Positions 33,885 to 42,698 of a stretch of 64,000 nt of DNA are shown in pieces. A program made the translations under genes and the position numbers. Source of the stretch: Streptomyces griseochromogenes (GTDB lineage: Bacteria > Actinomycetota > Actinomycetes > Streptomycetales > Streptomycetaceae); the NCBI RefSeq assembly GCF_001542625.1, contig NZ_CP016279.1, positions 3,038,001 through 3,102,000 on the forward strand, given 5' to 3'. Position 1 is the stretch's first letter. Each line of letters starts with the position of its first letter. The notes beneath the pieces are model-generated. The model did no database searches, was not told the DNA's origin, and saw only the letters and a program-made list of their open reading frames with translations.

Positions 33885-34199
33885 AGCCGGGCTGTGGCCC
33901 GGGTTGGCGGTGTGCCGGGCGACCGGGTCGGGTGGGGGCTGGGGAAGGTGTTGCGGGACGTGCGGCGTGCGGGTGGTTGCCCGGGGTGCTGATGTGTCAG
34001 GTGGCCGGGTGGGGTGGGGCGGCCGGGGGGCGAGAGGCGGGCAGTCGGGAACTCGGCCGGGGCGCCGGTGTGCCGGGTGGCAGGTCGGGCGGGCGGCGAC
34101 CGGGGTCGGCGGCTCGCCAGGCGGCTGCGCAAGGTGTGACGACGGGTTGCCGCCCCGGGGTCGCCTTTCTGCCGGCCGGGTCAGGTGGCCGGGCGAGAC
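33885..34199. other. G-rich non-coding stretch with quadruplex-type motif
   Basis: About 315 bases with marked G enrichment on the plus strand and recurrent GTGCCGGG/GGTGGCCGGG-like words. A four-run G motif lies at 34007-34030 (runs of 3, 4, 4 and 6 G with short loops). No gene is supported. Apparent open frames lack ribosome sites and coding-like composition. Confidence 0.5.
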
Positions 34200-34225
34200 G
34201 AAGGCCCGCCGGTGGGCGGGCCTTC
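34200..34225 (-). terminator. Hairpin downstream of VWA operon
   Basis: A perfect 11-bp stem GAAGGCCCGCC/GGCGGGCCTTC with a 4-nt loop, 12 bp beyond the stop of the minus-strand gene at 34238. Confidence 0.7.
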
Positions 34226-34237
34226 GACCAGGTCGGC

Positions 34238-35038
34238 TCAGACTCCGGGCGGTACCCGGGACGGCCGTCCCGAGCCGCGCGTGAGCGCGTATCCGCCGAT
34301 GCCCGCGAGCGCGGCGAGCAAGCCGCCCACCGCGGTCCACACCCAACGGTCGGTCCACCAGCCCGAGGACCAGCCGTCGTCCGGCTCGATGCTGGAGAGC
34401 ACCGCCGACTTCGAACCGTCCTGCTCCTTCTCGGACTTGACGGCGATGCCCGGCACCAGCGGCTTGGCCAGCGAGCCGTCCACCGCCGCCGCGCCGCCGA
34501 TGTCCTTGGAGTCCACGCGCACCTCGGCGCTCACCGGCTGGCCGAGGTCGGCGGCGCCGAGGTCCACCACCGTCAGCCGGATGTAGTACGTGCCCGGCAG
34601 CGGGTCGTTGGCCCACGGCTCCGACCAGGCGCGCACCGTACGCAGCACACACGCCAGCTCGACCGAGGACGCCCCCTGGCCGGCGGTGCGCGTGGCCGTG
34701 CCGTACTGGCAGGCCTGGCGGCGGCGCAGACCGTCGTACACGTCGATCTGCCAGGTCTGGGCCCCGTGCGTCTCGGGCAGCTTCACGGTCGCGTCGACCG
34801 TCGGGCGCCGACCGGCGTCCGCCGCGAAGGACCAGTACAGGTAGTCGCCGGTGGAACCGGTCGCGGTGGCCTTCTGCCCCTGCTCCAACTCGGTCGCCGT
34901 ACGGAACGAGGTGCCCGCCTTGGTGGGCGTCTTGCCGTCGTCCGAGGCGCTCGGCGAAGGAGAGGAGTCGGCCGCCGCGGGTCCCGCGGCCAGCCCGAGA
35001 GCCAGCAGGGCCGTACCCAGCACTCGAGTGATACGCAT
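34238..35038 (-). CDS. Secreted membrane-anchored protein paired with VWA protein
   Basis: 266 residues. Signal peptide about 1-25 (LGTALLALGLAAGPAAA), an acidic/Ser-rich linker, an extracellular beta-rich region (TGDYLYWSFAADAGRRPTVDATVKLPETHGAQTWQIDVYD) and one C-terminal membrane span (VWTAVGGLLAALAGIGGYAL) followed by a basic stop-transfer tail. The ATG shares one base with the upstream stop (TGATG), so the pair is translated together. The C-terminal half of the VWA protein has the same type of domain, suggesting paired surface subunits. Function unknown. Confidence 0.85.
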   Translation of the reverse strand: MRITRVLGTALLALGLAAGPAAADSSPSPSASDDGKTPTKAGTSFRTATELEQGQKATATGSTGDYLYWSFAADAGRRPTVDATVKLPETHGAQTWQIDVYDGLRRRQACQYGTATRTAGQGASSVELACVLRTVRAWSEPWANDPLPGTYYIRLTVVDLGAADLGQPVSAEVRVDSKDIGGAAAVDGSLAKPLVPGIAVKSEKEQDGSKSAVLSSIEPDDGWSSGWWTDRWVWTAVGGLLAALAGIGGYALTRGSGRPSRVPPGV

Positions 35039-36300
35039 CAGTTCGTCCTCCAGACCGCGACCCGCCAGCGCGACAGCCAGCCCCACAGCAGACCGGCGAG
35101 GAAGCCGGCCAGCACCAGCGCGCCCAGCAGCCACCAGCCGCGTCCGAGACCGAAGGAAGCCACGTCGCTCGCCTTGTCCGGGCCGTCCACGACGTCGACG
35201 GTCAGCTCCAGCGGCAGACCCGGGCTCGTCTTGACGCCCGCCGCGGCCGAGAAGGAGTTGGTGACCTGGAGGCACACGGGCTCGGCGGTCGCGGAGTCGT
35301 CGTCGCTGTCGGCCTTCGGGTACCTGAGGCCCGTGGAGATGGCGTCCGTACGGCCGTTGCCCGCCGCCTCGCCGCGCACGATCTCCCGGCCCTGCGCGGT
35401 CACCGCCCGCAGCAGCACCCCGTAGTCGGGGTTGACGGCCCGGTCGTCCGCCACGCTCACCGAAGCCCGCAGCTCCTGGCCGGGCTTGACGTCCACCTTG
35501 TACCAGCGCTCCTGGCCGAACTCCTCACGGTCCGTGTACAGCCCGGATTTGAGCGACGGCGCCTTCGCGCACTCGGCCGCGCCCTCGGTGGCCACCGGCG
35601 TCACCACGGGATCGGCGGCCCGGTCGACCAACTGCCCCACGCGGTCGCTGAGTTCCTCCTTGTGGCGTACGTCGGTGTAGGTGCCGCCGGTCGCGTCCGC
35701 GATGCAGCTGAGCTGATCGCGGGTCTTGGCGTCCGGCACCAGGCCGAGCGTGTCGATGGTCAGCCCGATGCCCTTGGCCGCTATCTCGCGGGCCACCTCG
35801 CACGGGTCGAGCGGCTGGCAGGTGTCCTCGCCGTCGCTGATCAGGACGATACGGCGGGTGCCGTCGCCGCCGTTCAGGTCGTCCGCCGCCTTCAGCAGCG
35901 CGGGACCGATCGGCGTCCAGCCGGTCGGCGTCAGCGTGGCCACCGCCGTCTTCGCCTCGGTCCGGTCCAGCGGGCCGACCGGGTAGAGCTGTGCGGTGTC
36001 CTTGCAGCCCTCCTTGCGGTCGTTGCCGCGGTAGTTGGCGCCCAGGGTGCGGATGCCGAGCCGGACCTCCTTCGGGGTCGCGTCGAGCACCTCGTTGAAC
36101 GCCTGCTTCGCCGCGGCCATGCGCGAGCCGCCGTCGATGTCCCGCGCCCGCATGGAACCACTGACGTCCAGCACGAGTTCGACCTTCGGAGCGGCCTGTT
36201 CCGTCTCGTCGGCCACAGCCGTGGTCGGGAACGCCAGCCCGGCCGTCAGGGTGGCGAGCAGAGCGCAGACGCCCGCCGCCAGCCGTTGTCTTCTGATCAT
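35038..36300 (-). CDS. Secreted VWA-domain membrane protein
   Basis: 420 residues. Signal peptide about 1-30. The von Willebrand A domain (about 38-235) has the metal-site motif VLDVSGSM (DxSxS) and the distal ISDGEDTC, so divalent-metal binding is likely. A beta-rich region and a C-terminal membrane segment (WWLLGALVLAGFLAGLLWGWLS) follow. It is oriented outside the cell and fixed at the membrane, acting with the overlapping downstream gene. Possibly an adhesion or assembly factor. Confidence 0.9.
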   Translation of the reverse strand: MIRRQRLAAGVCALLATLTAGLAFPTTAVADETEQAAPKVELVLDVSGSMRARDIDGGSRMAAAKQAFNEVLDATPKEVRLGIRTLGANYRGNDRKEGCKDTAQLYPVGPLDRTEAKTAVATLTPTGWTPIGPALLKAADDLNGGDGTRRIVLISDGEDTCQPLDPCEVAREIAAKGIGLTIDTLGLVPDAKTRDQLSCIADATGGTYTDVRHKEELSDRVGQLVDRAADPVVTPVATEGAAECAKAPSLKSGLYTDREEFGQERWYKVDVKPGQELRASVSVADDRAVNPDYGVLLRAVTAQGREIVRGEAAGNGRTDAISTGLRYPKADSDDDSATAEPVCLQVTNSFSAAAGVKTSPGLPLELTVDVVDGPDKASDVASFGLGRGWWLLGALVLAGFLAGLLWGWLSRWRVAVWRTN

Positions 36301-36318
36301 CGGCGGATCTTATTGATC

Positions 36319-37824
36319 TCAGGCGCCGGGCTCCAAAACGAGCGGGTTCGGCAGCGCGCACCACTGGTCGCCGGGGGTGTCCGGGGACAGCCGCATCAGC
36401 GTCAGCGCCTTGGCCGGGACGGGACCTTCGAGCAGAGCCGCCAGGTCGGGGGTGCGGGGCAGAGCGGGTACGGCCGCCGCCAGCGCCGCCTTGAGCACCG
36501 GGCCCGAGCCCGCCGTACCGGCGAGCGCGCCCGCCACCAGGGAACCGAACAGCTTGCGGCGCAGGGCCGTCTCGTCGTCCGTGATCAGCCGGCCGGTCAG
36601 GGCGGGCGCGGGGATGCCGTGGCGGGCCAGGCGGGCGGGGCTGATGCGGATGTCGGCGAGGTCGCGGTAGACGAGGCGGAGCGGGGTGCCGTCGGCCGAC
36701 ACGATCACCAGGAGATTCTGGCCGTGGGCCTCCAGGGCCGCCCCGAGGTCCAGCACACGCAGACCGACGGTGAGGGAGAGCCGGGCGAAGGCGGCCAGCC
36801 AGGCGGGGGAGTCCGGGAGGGAGGTGGTGGGGAGGGCCGCCACCGGAATCACCCGTTCCCCCGGGCCCGCGTACATCTCGGGCGACTCCCGCAGCAGCGC
36901 GGCCAGATCGGGCGAGTGCGCGGTGGCCGCGCCCAGGGTGCGGGTGATGTGCAGCAGCCCGTCCGTACGTGCCGTCAGGTCCGTGGCGAGGGCCGACAGC
37001 GCCGCGGACGCCCCGATCGAGTACGTGGAGATGTCCCGTACCGAGGAGGTCAGCCGGGCGCTGAGCGCGGTCTTCACATGCGGGCCGCCCGGCAGGGCGA
37101 GGGTGCGCAGGGCCATCAGCGGGTGCGCGGGCCGCCAGCGGTCGCCGGGCCGCCTCAGCACATGGGCCGCCTGCCAGGGGTGCACCGGCAGCAACAGGTC
37201 GCCCCCGGCCCGCAGTTCCCCGGGCCACGCACCGGACACCAGGCAGCCGGCGGCCGGCACGGCGATCGTGCCCAGCTCGACCACCGGGTGGTGCTCCGGG
37301 GCGTAGGCGAGCTGCTCCGCCACCGAGAAGCCGGGCCGGGAGCGGCAGTTGGGGTGGAACGGATGGCCGTCCACCACCCGCTGCTCCCACTCCCAGTCCC
37401 GCTCGGGCCACTCCTTCGGGTGATCCGTACCGGCCCGGGACAGCGCCAGGGAGGCCACGCTGTGCCCGAGCTCGATCGCGAAACCCGTCGCGTGCGGCAC
37501 CGCGAGCTCGGTCATCAGCCGCGCCGGATCGTCGTGCCGCTCGCGGTCCAGGCGTACGGCGGTGACGTAGGAGCTGGTCGCGTACGGGTCCGCGGGCGGG
37601 CCGTACAGCGTCCGGCCGTCGGCCAGCCGGAGGGCGAGGCTGTGCGCCCCGCGCACCCTGCCGGTGACCCACGGCAGCGGCTCGTGGGCCAGCGCCCGCC
37701 ACAGGCGGGTCAGCACCGCCGCGCGGGCTCCCGGCAGCTCGGCCGAGTACCGGGGCAGCAGGCCGGGCCGGACGGCGGCCAGTTCCTCGGCGATCTCGGC
37801 CTCGGCGGTGGGGGACTGGTACAC
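36319..37824 (-). CDS. NIS siderophore synthetase, IucA/IucC family (1)
   Basis: 501 residues from a GTG at 37824 (GAGGAG eight bases upstream). The family joins a carboxylate to an amine or alcohol through an adenylate in NRPS-independent siderophore assembly. Recognisable motifs are GHPFHPNCRSRPGFS (nucleotide and substrate contacts), LLPVHPWQAAHVL, KTALSARLTSSVRDIS and AHGQNLLVIV...YRDLADIRIS. The C-terminal FhuF-like fragment (LFGSLVAGALAGTAG) is present. No decarboxylase, monooxygenase or exporter gene is adjacent, so the amine and acid must come from elsewhere or from a neighbouring cluster outside the window. Confidence 0.9.
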   Translation of the reverse strand: MYQSPTAEAEIAEELAAVRPGLLPRYSAELPGARAAVLTRLWRALAHEPLPWVTGRVRGAHSLALRLADGRTLYGPPADPYATSSYVTAVRLDRERHDDPARLMTELAVPHATGFAIELGHSVASLALSRAGTDHPKEWPERDWEWEQRVVDGHPFHPNCRSRPGFSVAEQLAYAPEHHPVVELGTIAVPAAGCLVSGAWPGELRAGGDLLLPVHPWQAAHVLRRPGDRWRPAHPLMALRTLALPGGPHVKTALSARLTSSVRDISTYSIGASAALSALATDLTARTDGLLHITRTLGAATAHSPDLAALLRESPEMYAGPGERVIPVAALPTTSLPDSPAWLAAFARLSLTVGLRVLDLGAALEAHGQNLLVIVSADGTPLRLVYRDLADIRISPARLARHGIPAPALTGRLITDDETALRRKLFGSLVAGALAGTAGSGPVLKAALAAAVPALPRTPDLAALLEGPVPAKALTLMRLSPDTPGDQWCALPNPLVLEPGA

Positions 37825-37913
37825 GGTCGGGCTCCTCGGGTCCGGGCGGCACGGGGCACGATTGTCAGGGAACGGGGGAGATACTGTTCGCTCGGGTTCA
37901 GGACGAAGAACGA

Positions 37914-39416
37914 ATGGATCGCGTGGACCTCACATCCCCCACTGACGTCGTCGGACGGCGTGCCGACGCATACGCGGCCGCCGCGCTGCTCAACTGCCTG
38001 CTGCGAGAGGTCGCCGAGCCGCTCCCGGACCCCGGTGGGCGGCCGGCCCACCGGCTGCCCGGCACCGGGCGCCTGCTGCGGGTGCGGCCCGGCCGGCGGC
38101 CCGCCGACCCCGAGGTGCACGTCGCCGGGGACTGGCACCGCCTCGGCCACACCGAACTGGTCAAACTGGTCGCCGAGGAACTGCGCCGGCACACCGGGCT
38201 GCCGGGCGGTGATCTGCCCGCCGAGATGATCGACAGCCGGGAAGCGGTCGCCGCCCTGCTCACCGCCCGCGCCCGGGCGACGGCGCCCGAGGACCCGTAC
38301 CTGCGCTCCGAGCAGTCCCTGATCACCGGTCACCCCTACCACCCCGCCCCCAAGGCGCGCGGCGGCGGCCCGGTCGCGTCCTGGCTGCCGTACGCCCCCG
38401 AGGCGCACGCGCACTTCCCGCTGGTGCTGCTCGGCGTCCGCGAGGACCAGGTGGCCGAGGAGGGCGACACCCGAGCCCTGGACGCCCTCGGCACGGCTCC
38501 GCCCGGCTACCGGCTGCTGCCCGCCCACCCCTGGCAGCTCGACCTGGTCGGCCACGACCTGGCTCCCGCCTTCGCCGACGGCCGCCTGGTCCGGCTCGGC
38601 ACCACCGCCTTCGACACCTGGCCCACGGCGGCGATCCGCACGGTGTACGAGCCTGGGCGCGATCTGTTCCTGAAGTTCAGCCTCGATGTGCGCATCACCA
38701 ACGACATCCGCCGCCTGTGGCGCCACGATCTGCTGAAAGTGCGCCGCACCGACACGGCCGTCGCCGGCGCCATCGCCGCCTCCGGAGCGCCGGCGGCCTG
38801 GTTGAGCGACCGCGGCTACCGCTCGGCCGCCTTCGCCTTCGAGGAATTGGCCGTCCTCGTCCGGGACGGGCTGCGCGGCCACCTCCTGGACGGCGCCACC
38901 CCGCTGCTCGCGGCCGGGCTCGCGGAGGGCTTCGACGGCAGTCCGCTGGCCGGCACGCCCGATCCACGGGCCTGGTGGGAGGCGTATCTGCGGCAGGTGG
39001 TCCCGCCCGCCCTCACGGCGTTCGACGGCCACGGGGTCGTTCTGGAGGCGCATCTGCAGAACACGCTGGTCGCCGTGGACGGGGCCGGCATGCCCGTGCA
39101 GGCGCTGTTCCGGGACGCCGAGGGCGCCAAGGTGCTCCCGGACGTCTCCCGTGCCGCCGGCTGGGAGCGGCTGGTGTACTGCCTGGTCGTCAACCACCTC
39201 GCCGAGATCGCGGCCGCGCTCGCCGAGCACCACCCCGGCCTCGACCCGTGGCCCGCCGCCCGCCGCGAGCTCGCCCGCCACGACCTGCCCGAGATCCCCG
39301 CCCTGCTCGCCTCACCCAGCCTGCCGGGCAAGACCAACCTGCTGCTGCGCTGGACGGGCGCGGACGGCGCCGACGCCCGCTATCTGCCCCTGCCGAACCC
39401 GCTGCGGGGCATCTGA
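37914..39416 (+). CDS. NIS siderophore synthetase, IucA/IucC family (2)
   Basis: 500 residues, divergent from the first synthetase over an 89-bp gap. The motifs GHPYHPAPKARGG, RLLPAHPWQLDLVGHD, FLKFSLDVRITNDIRR and EAHLQNTLVAV...FRDAEGAKV are those of an intact enzyme. Sequence differences from the first copy suggest distinct carboxylate or amine specificity, as in two-step NIS pathways. The gap between the pair has no recognisable iron box of the DmdR1 type. The ATG at 37914 is the only good start, though a GTG at 37923 is possible. Confidence 0.9.
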   Translation: MDRVDLTSPTDVVGRRADAYAAAALLNCLLREVAEPLPDPGGRPAHRLPGTGRLLRVRPGRRPADPEVHVAGDWHRLGHTELVKLVAEELRRHTGLPGGDLPAEMIDSREAVAALLTARARATAPEDPYLRSEQSLITGHPYHPAPKARGGGPVASWLPYAPEAHAHFPLVLLGVREDQVAEEGDTRALDALGTAPPGYRLLPAHPWQLDLVGHDLAPAFADGRLVRLGTTAFDTWPTAAIRTVYEPGRDLFLKFSLDVRITNDIRRLWRHDLLKVRRTDTAVAGAIAASGAPAAWLSDRGYRSAAFAFEELAVLVRDGLRGHLLDGATPLLAAGLAEGFDGSPLAGTPDPRAWWEAYLRQVVPPALTAFDGHGVVLEAHLQNTLVAVDGAGMPVQALFRDAEGAKVLPDVSRAAGWERLVYCLVVNHLAEIAAALAEHHPGLDPWPAARRELARHDLPEIPALLASPSLPGKTNLLLRWTGADGADARYLPLPNPLRGI

Positions 39417-39738
39417 CCGAGAGCCGCGGTCCGGCAACGCCCTGAAGGTGCGCCGGGCCGCGTTCGGCACGCGGCTGCCCCGCGGGCGCCGCCTGCGAGG
39501 AAACGCGCGGACGCCGATGCCGGCCGGTACGCAATTCCCACCTCGACATGGTGACCGTACGACGGGACTTTCAGCCGCTACCGCGTTCAACCGGCGCGGA
39601 GGCACGGTTGAACAAATCGGCGGCACGGGACTTCTGTTGTATCCGTTATCCGGGTCCGTGTACGGTCATTTTCCGTCGAACTCCAATGGAAAACACCGTG
39701 TCCTGTCATTTGTGAAAAGGAACTGAAGGGGCATGAGA
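39417..39738. other. Intergenic region between NIS gene and KAS cassette
   Basis: The left half is GC-rich. The right half is unusually AT-rich for this genome and must hold the promoter of the KASIII-ACP-KASII genes. Its notable element is the inverted repeat at 39585-39613, described separately. No gene is supported. Confidence 0.5.
39585..39613. promoter_or_regulatory. GTTCAAC inverted repeat upstream of KAS cassette
   Basis: GTTCAACCG (39585-39593), an 11-bp spacer, CGGTTGAAC (39605-39613). Perfect 9-bp arms about 125 bp upstream of the KASIII start. A very similar repeat with a 6-bp spacer lies downstream of the cassette at 42493-42516. Confidence 0.5.
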
Positions 39739-40749
39739 ATGCGATCACCGGAGTCCGACGCCCCTTCCGCCGCGGTCGTCGCCGGACTCGGAACGTGCCT
39801 TCCCCGTACGGAAGTCGGCAATGCCGTGCTCGCGGAGCACCTGGACACCAGCGACGCCTGGATCCGTACGCGCACCGGCATAGCCGCCCGGCGCCGCGTC
39901 GCGCCGGACGTCTCCATGACGGACCTCGCCTGCTCGGCCGCGGCCGCCGCCCTGCGCTCGGCGGACCGTACCGCCGTGGACGCGCTCGTGCTCGCCACCA
40001 CGACCCCGGACCGGCCCTGCCCCGCCGCCGCCCCCGAGGTAGCCCACCGCCTCGGACAGGGCGCGATACCGGCCTTCGACGTCTCGGCCGTGTGCAGCGG
40101 CTTCGTTTACGCGATGGCGACCGCCGCGGGACTGATCGGCGCCGGCATCGCGGACAGCGTCCTGGTGACGGCCGCCGAGGTGTACTCGCGCATCGTCGAC
40201 CCGGCCGACCGCTCCACCGCGGTGGTCTTCGGTGACGGCGCGGGGGCGGTGGTGCTGCGCCGCGGCACCTCGCGGGAGCCGGGCGCCCTGCTCGCCTTCG
40301 ACCTGGGCAGCGACGGCGCGGCCAGGGAGCTGATCCATGTGCCCGGCGAGCGCGAACAGCCCGAGGGCGCGCGCTGGTTCCGCATGGCGGGCCGCAAGGT
40401 CTACCTGCGGGCCATCGAGGAGATGACGAACTCGGCCCTGAAGGTGATGAAGGACTGCGCCTGGAGTCCGCAGACCGTCGGGGCCCTGGTGGCCCACCAG
40501 GCGAACGCGCGCATCATCGAGGCGGTCGCGGACCGGCTCCGGCTGCCGTCGGACGCGGCGGTGTGCGAGATCGCCCGGGTCGGCAACACCTCGGCCGCCT
40601 CGATCCCGCTCGCGCTGGCCGACGCCGCGGAAGGCGGCCGCCTCCAGCCCGGCTCCCGCACCGTACTCACCGCCTTCGGAGGCGGACTGACCTGGGGTTC
40701 GGCCGCACTCACCTGGCCGCGCCTGACGCCCGTACGTTCCGAGATCTGA
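39739..40749 (+). CDS. 3-oxoacyl-ACP synthase III family protein
   Basis: About 336 residues. The ATG at 39739 is seven bases after AAGGGG, whereas one at 39733 is too close. The full catalytic triad of FabH-like enzymes is present: Cys119 in SAVCSGFVYAM, His253 in AHQANARI and Asn283 in GNTSAAS. The enzyme condenses an acyl-CoA starter with malonyl-ACP. Location away from the primary fatty acid synthesis genes, with a private ACP, indicates a dedicated chain starter. Substrate unknown. Confidence 0.92.
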   Translation: MRSPESDAPSAAVVAGLGTCLPRTEVGNAVLAEHLDTSDAWIRTRTGIAARRRVAPDVSMTDLACSAAAAALRSADRTAVDALVLATTTPDRPCPAAAPEVAHRLGQGAIPAFDVSAVCSGFVYAMATAAGLIGAGIADSVLVTAAEVYSRIVDPADRSTAVVFGDGAGAVVLRRGTSREPGALLAFDLGSDGAARELIHVPGEREQPEGARWFRMAGRKVYLRAIEEMTNSALKVMKDCAWSPQTVGALVAHQANARIIEAVADRLRLPSDAAVCEIARVGNTSAASIPLALADAAEGGRLQPGSRTVLTAFGGGLTWGSAALTWPRLTPVRSEI

Positions 40750-40766
40750 TCGAAGGGAATCCGCAG

Positions 40767-41003
40767 ATGTTCGTCCCCTACCTCTCCGACCTCCTCGAGA
40801 AGTCCTACAAGGTCCCCGCCCCCATCGACCCCGACAAGTCCTTCCAGGAGCTGGAGGTGGACTCGCTGTCGCTGGCGGAACTCGGCGCACACCTGGAGGA
40901 CGAGCTCGACGTCACCATCGACGAGGAGGAGCTCACACCCGCGACCACCGTGACCGCGCTGGCCGGGCTCCTGGAGGCCCGGGGGGCGGTCCTGACGGCA
41001 TGA
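40767..41003 (+). CDS. Acyl carrier protein
   Basis: 78 residues, helical. The phosphopantetheine attachment Ser is 33 in EVDSLSLAELGAHLEDELDVTI. The GAAGGGA site precedes the ATG by nine bases. It lies between two ketosynthase genes and overlaps the second by 4 bp, so it is the likely private carrier of this cassette. Confidence 0.93.
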   Translation: MFVPYLSDLLEKSYKVPAPIDPDKSFQELEVDSLSLAELGAHLEDELDVTIDEEELTPATTVTALAGLLEARGAVLTA

Positions 41004-42238
41004 CCGCACAACTGCGCGACCGTCTCGGTGTCGTCGTCACCGGCATCGGGATGGTCACACCGGTCGGAGTGACCACCGGCGTCGCCTGGAAGGCGACCTG
41101 CGCCGGTTCGGCCGGCGCCGCGGACGATCCGCGGCTCGCCGGTCTCGGTGTGTCCTTCAGCTGCGCCGTGACCGGCTTCGACGCGGAGCAGTCCTGCGGC
41201 GAAGACGCCCGCAGGATGGACCCCTTCACCCAGTTCGCCGTCGCCGCGGCCCGGGCGGCCGTCGCCGACGCGGGCGTGACCGAGGGGTCCTGGGACCCTT
41301 CCCGGGTCGGTGTCGTGCTCGGCACCGGGATCGGGGGGCAGCAGACCTGGGAGGAGCAGGGGCGGCGGATGGCGGACCGGGGACCGCGCGCGGTCAATCC
41401 GCTCACCGTCCCCAGGGCCATCGCCAACATCGTCTCCGGCACCGTGGCCCTCGACCTGGGGCTGCACGGCCCTTCGCTCTCCGTTTCCACGGCATGCGCC
41501 TCGGGCACCACCGCCCTGGGCGTGGCGCTGGACCTGCTGCGCGCCGGGCGGTGCGATGTGGTCCTCGCCGGAGGCACCGAAGCCACGGTGACCCCCTTGG
41601 TCACCACCGCCTTCGACCGCCTGAAGGCGCTGTCCAGAAACAGCGGGGACCCGGCGCGGGCATCCCGGCCGTTCGACGCGGGACGCGACGGCTTCGTCCT
41701 CGGAGAGGGCGCGTCCGTGCTCGTGCTGGAACGTGCGCAGGACGCCAGGGCCCGCGGCCTGCGCGGCTACGCCCGGCTGCTCGGATACGGCGCCTCCTCG
41801 GACGCCCACCACCTCACCGCCCCCGATCCCGAGGCGCACGGCGCCCGGCTCGCCCTGCGCCAGGCCCTCGCGGACGCGGGGGTCGGCGCGTCGGACGTCT
41901 CGCTGGTCAACGCGCATGCGACCGGCACCCCGCAGGGCGACGCGGTCGAGGCACGCCTCCTCGCCGGGATGTTCGGCACGGACACCGCCGTCACCTCCAC
42001 CAAGGGCGTGACCGGCCATATGCTGGGCGCCGCGGGAGCGGTCGAGGCCGCGTTCACGGCCCTGTCGATCGACGAGGGAGTGATACCGCCCACCGCCAAC
42101 TTCGAGACGCCCGACCCGGACCTGCCCGAGATCGACCTCGTGCACGGCGAGGCCCGGCACACCGCGGTGCCGGTCGCCGTCAGCAACTCCTTCGGGTTCG
42201 GCGGCCACAACGCGGTCGTCGTCCTCGGCGGCGTCTGA
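41000..42238 (+). CDS. 3-oxoacyl-ACP synthase II (FabF/KASII-like)
   Basis: 412 residues. Cys166 in STACASGTTAL, His306 in NAHATGTPQGD and His340 in KGVTGHMLGAAGA form the elongating-ketosynthase triad. A full-length active KAS II is expected. The ATGA overlap with the ACP couples synthesis. No ketoreductase, dehydratase, enoyl reductase or malonyltransferase is nearby, so those activities would be borrowed from primary metabolism. Confidence 0.93.
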   Translation: MTAQLRDRLGVVVTGIGMVTPVGVTTGVAWKATCAGSAGAADDPRLAGLGVSFSCAVTGFDAEQSCGEDARRMDPFTQFAVAAARAAVADAGVTEGSWDPSRVGVVLGTGIGGQQTWEEQGRRMADRGPRAVNPLTVPRAIANIVSGTVALDLGLHGPSLSVSTACASGTTALGVALDLLRAGRCDVVLAGGTEATVTPLVTTAFDRLKALSRNSGDPARASRPFDAGRDGFVLGEGASVLVLERAQDARARGLRGYARLLGYGASSDAHHLTAPDPEAHGARLALRQALADAGVGASDVSLVNAHATGTPQGDAVEARLLAGMFGTDTAVTSTKGVTGHMLGAAGAVEAAFTALSIDEGVIPPTANFETPDPDLPEIDLVHGEARHTAVPVAVSNSFGFGGHNAVVVLGGV

Positions 42239-42289
42239 CGCGGGTGGCTCCGCCGACGGACCGGCGCAGGTTCCGCCCACCGGGGCACC

Positions 42290-42318
42290 CGCCTGCTCGT
42301 CCCACGGCCGAGCAGGCG
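42290..42318 (+). terminator. Terminator of the KAS cassette
   Basis: A perfect 10-bp stem CGCCTGCTCG/CGAGCAGGCG with a 9-nt loop, 52 bp after the KASII stop. Confidence 0.7.
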
Positions 42319-42492
42319 CGAGGACGGGTCATGCACGGACGGCCGGCGCACCGTCGGATCCGCCGTCGAGCCGGGTGGCGACGGCTTCGACGGCACCGAG
42401 GCCGCCGCGTTCCGGGTCGCCTCGACGGTCGGCTCCCGAACGGCCTTCGGCGCTGTTCGGCGGGCGACCTGACCGTCGCGGCCCACCCGGGT

Positions 42493-42516
42493 GTTCAACT
42501 GGCGCGGCAGTTGAAC
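42493..42516. promoter_or_regulatory. GTTCAAC inverted repeat downstream of KAS cassette
   Basis: GTTCAACTG, 6-bp spacer, CAGTTGAAC. The nine-base arms differ from those of the upstream element by only one position per arm. It is either a second operator or a hairpin in the trailer RNA. Confidence 0.45.
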
Positions 42517-42531
42517 GGCGGCGGACGGCGG

Positions 42532-42564
42532 CCCTCGCCTCGGACCCGTGCCCCGAGGCGAGGG
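42532..42564. terminator. Strong hairpin downstream of KAS cassette
   Basis: A perfect 12-bp stem (42532-42543 with 42553-42564) and 9-nt loop. It could serve as a second terminator for the cassette or end a short untranslated RNA from this interval. Confidence 0.55.
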
Positions 42565-42680
42565 CGATGGTCCGGTGCGACATCCGCGGATGCGATGCAT
42601 TCCGTCGATCCCCCGGAGGCCGGGCGGTCGACGAGGATCGGGGGCGGCGACCGCCGAATTCCGTGAGCCGGGCGGAGCGG

Positions 42681-42698
42681 AACGGAATCAATTCCGTT
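42681..42698. promoter_or_regulatory. 18-bp palindromic element upstream of HipA-like operon
   Basis: AACGGAAT-CA-ATTCCGTT, perfect 8-bp arms with 2-bp spacer, about 300 bp upstream of the kinase gene. Operator-like in size and symmetry. Its partner is unknown. Confidence 0.35.

Noticed and set aside
37825..37913. Iron box in the NIS divergent promoter
   Set aside because: I looked for a TTAGGTTAGGCTCACCTAA-like sequence and saw none.
35662..38229. An 855-codon plus-strand open frame
   Set aside because: Reverse complement of the VWA and first NIS synthetase genes; no homologous motifs in that frame.
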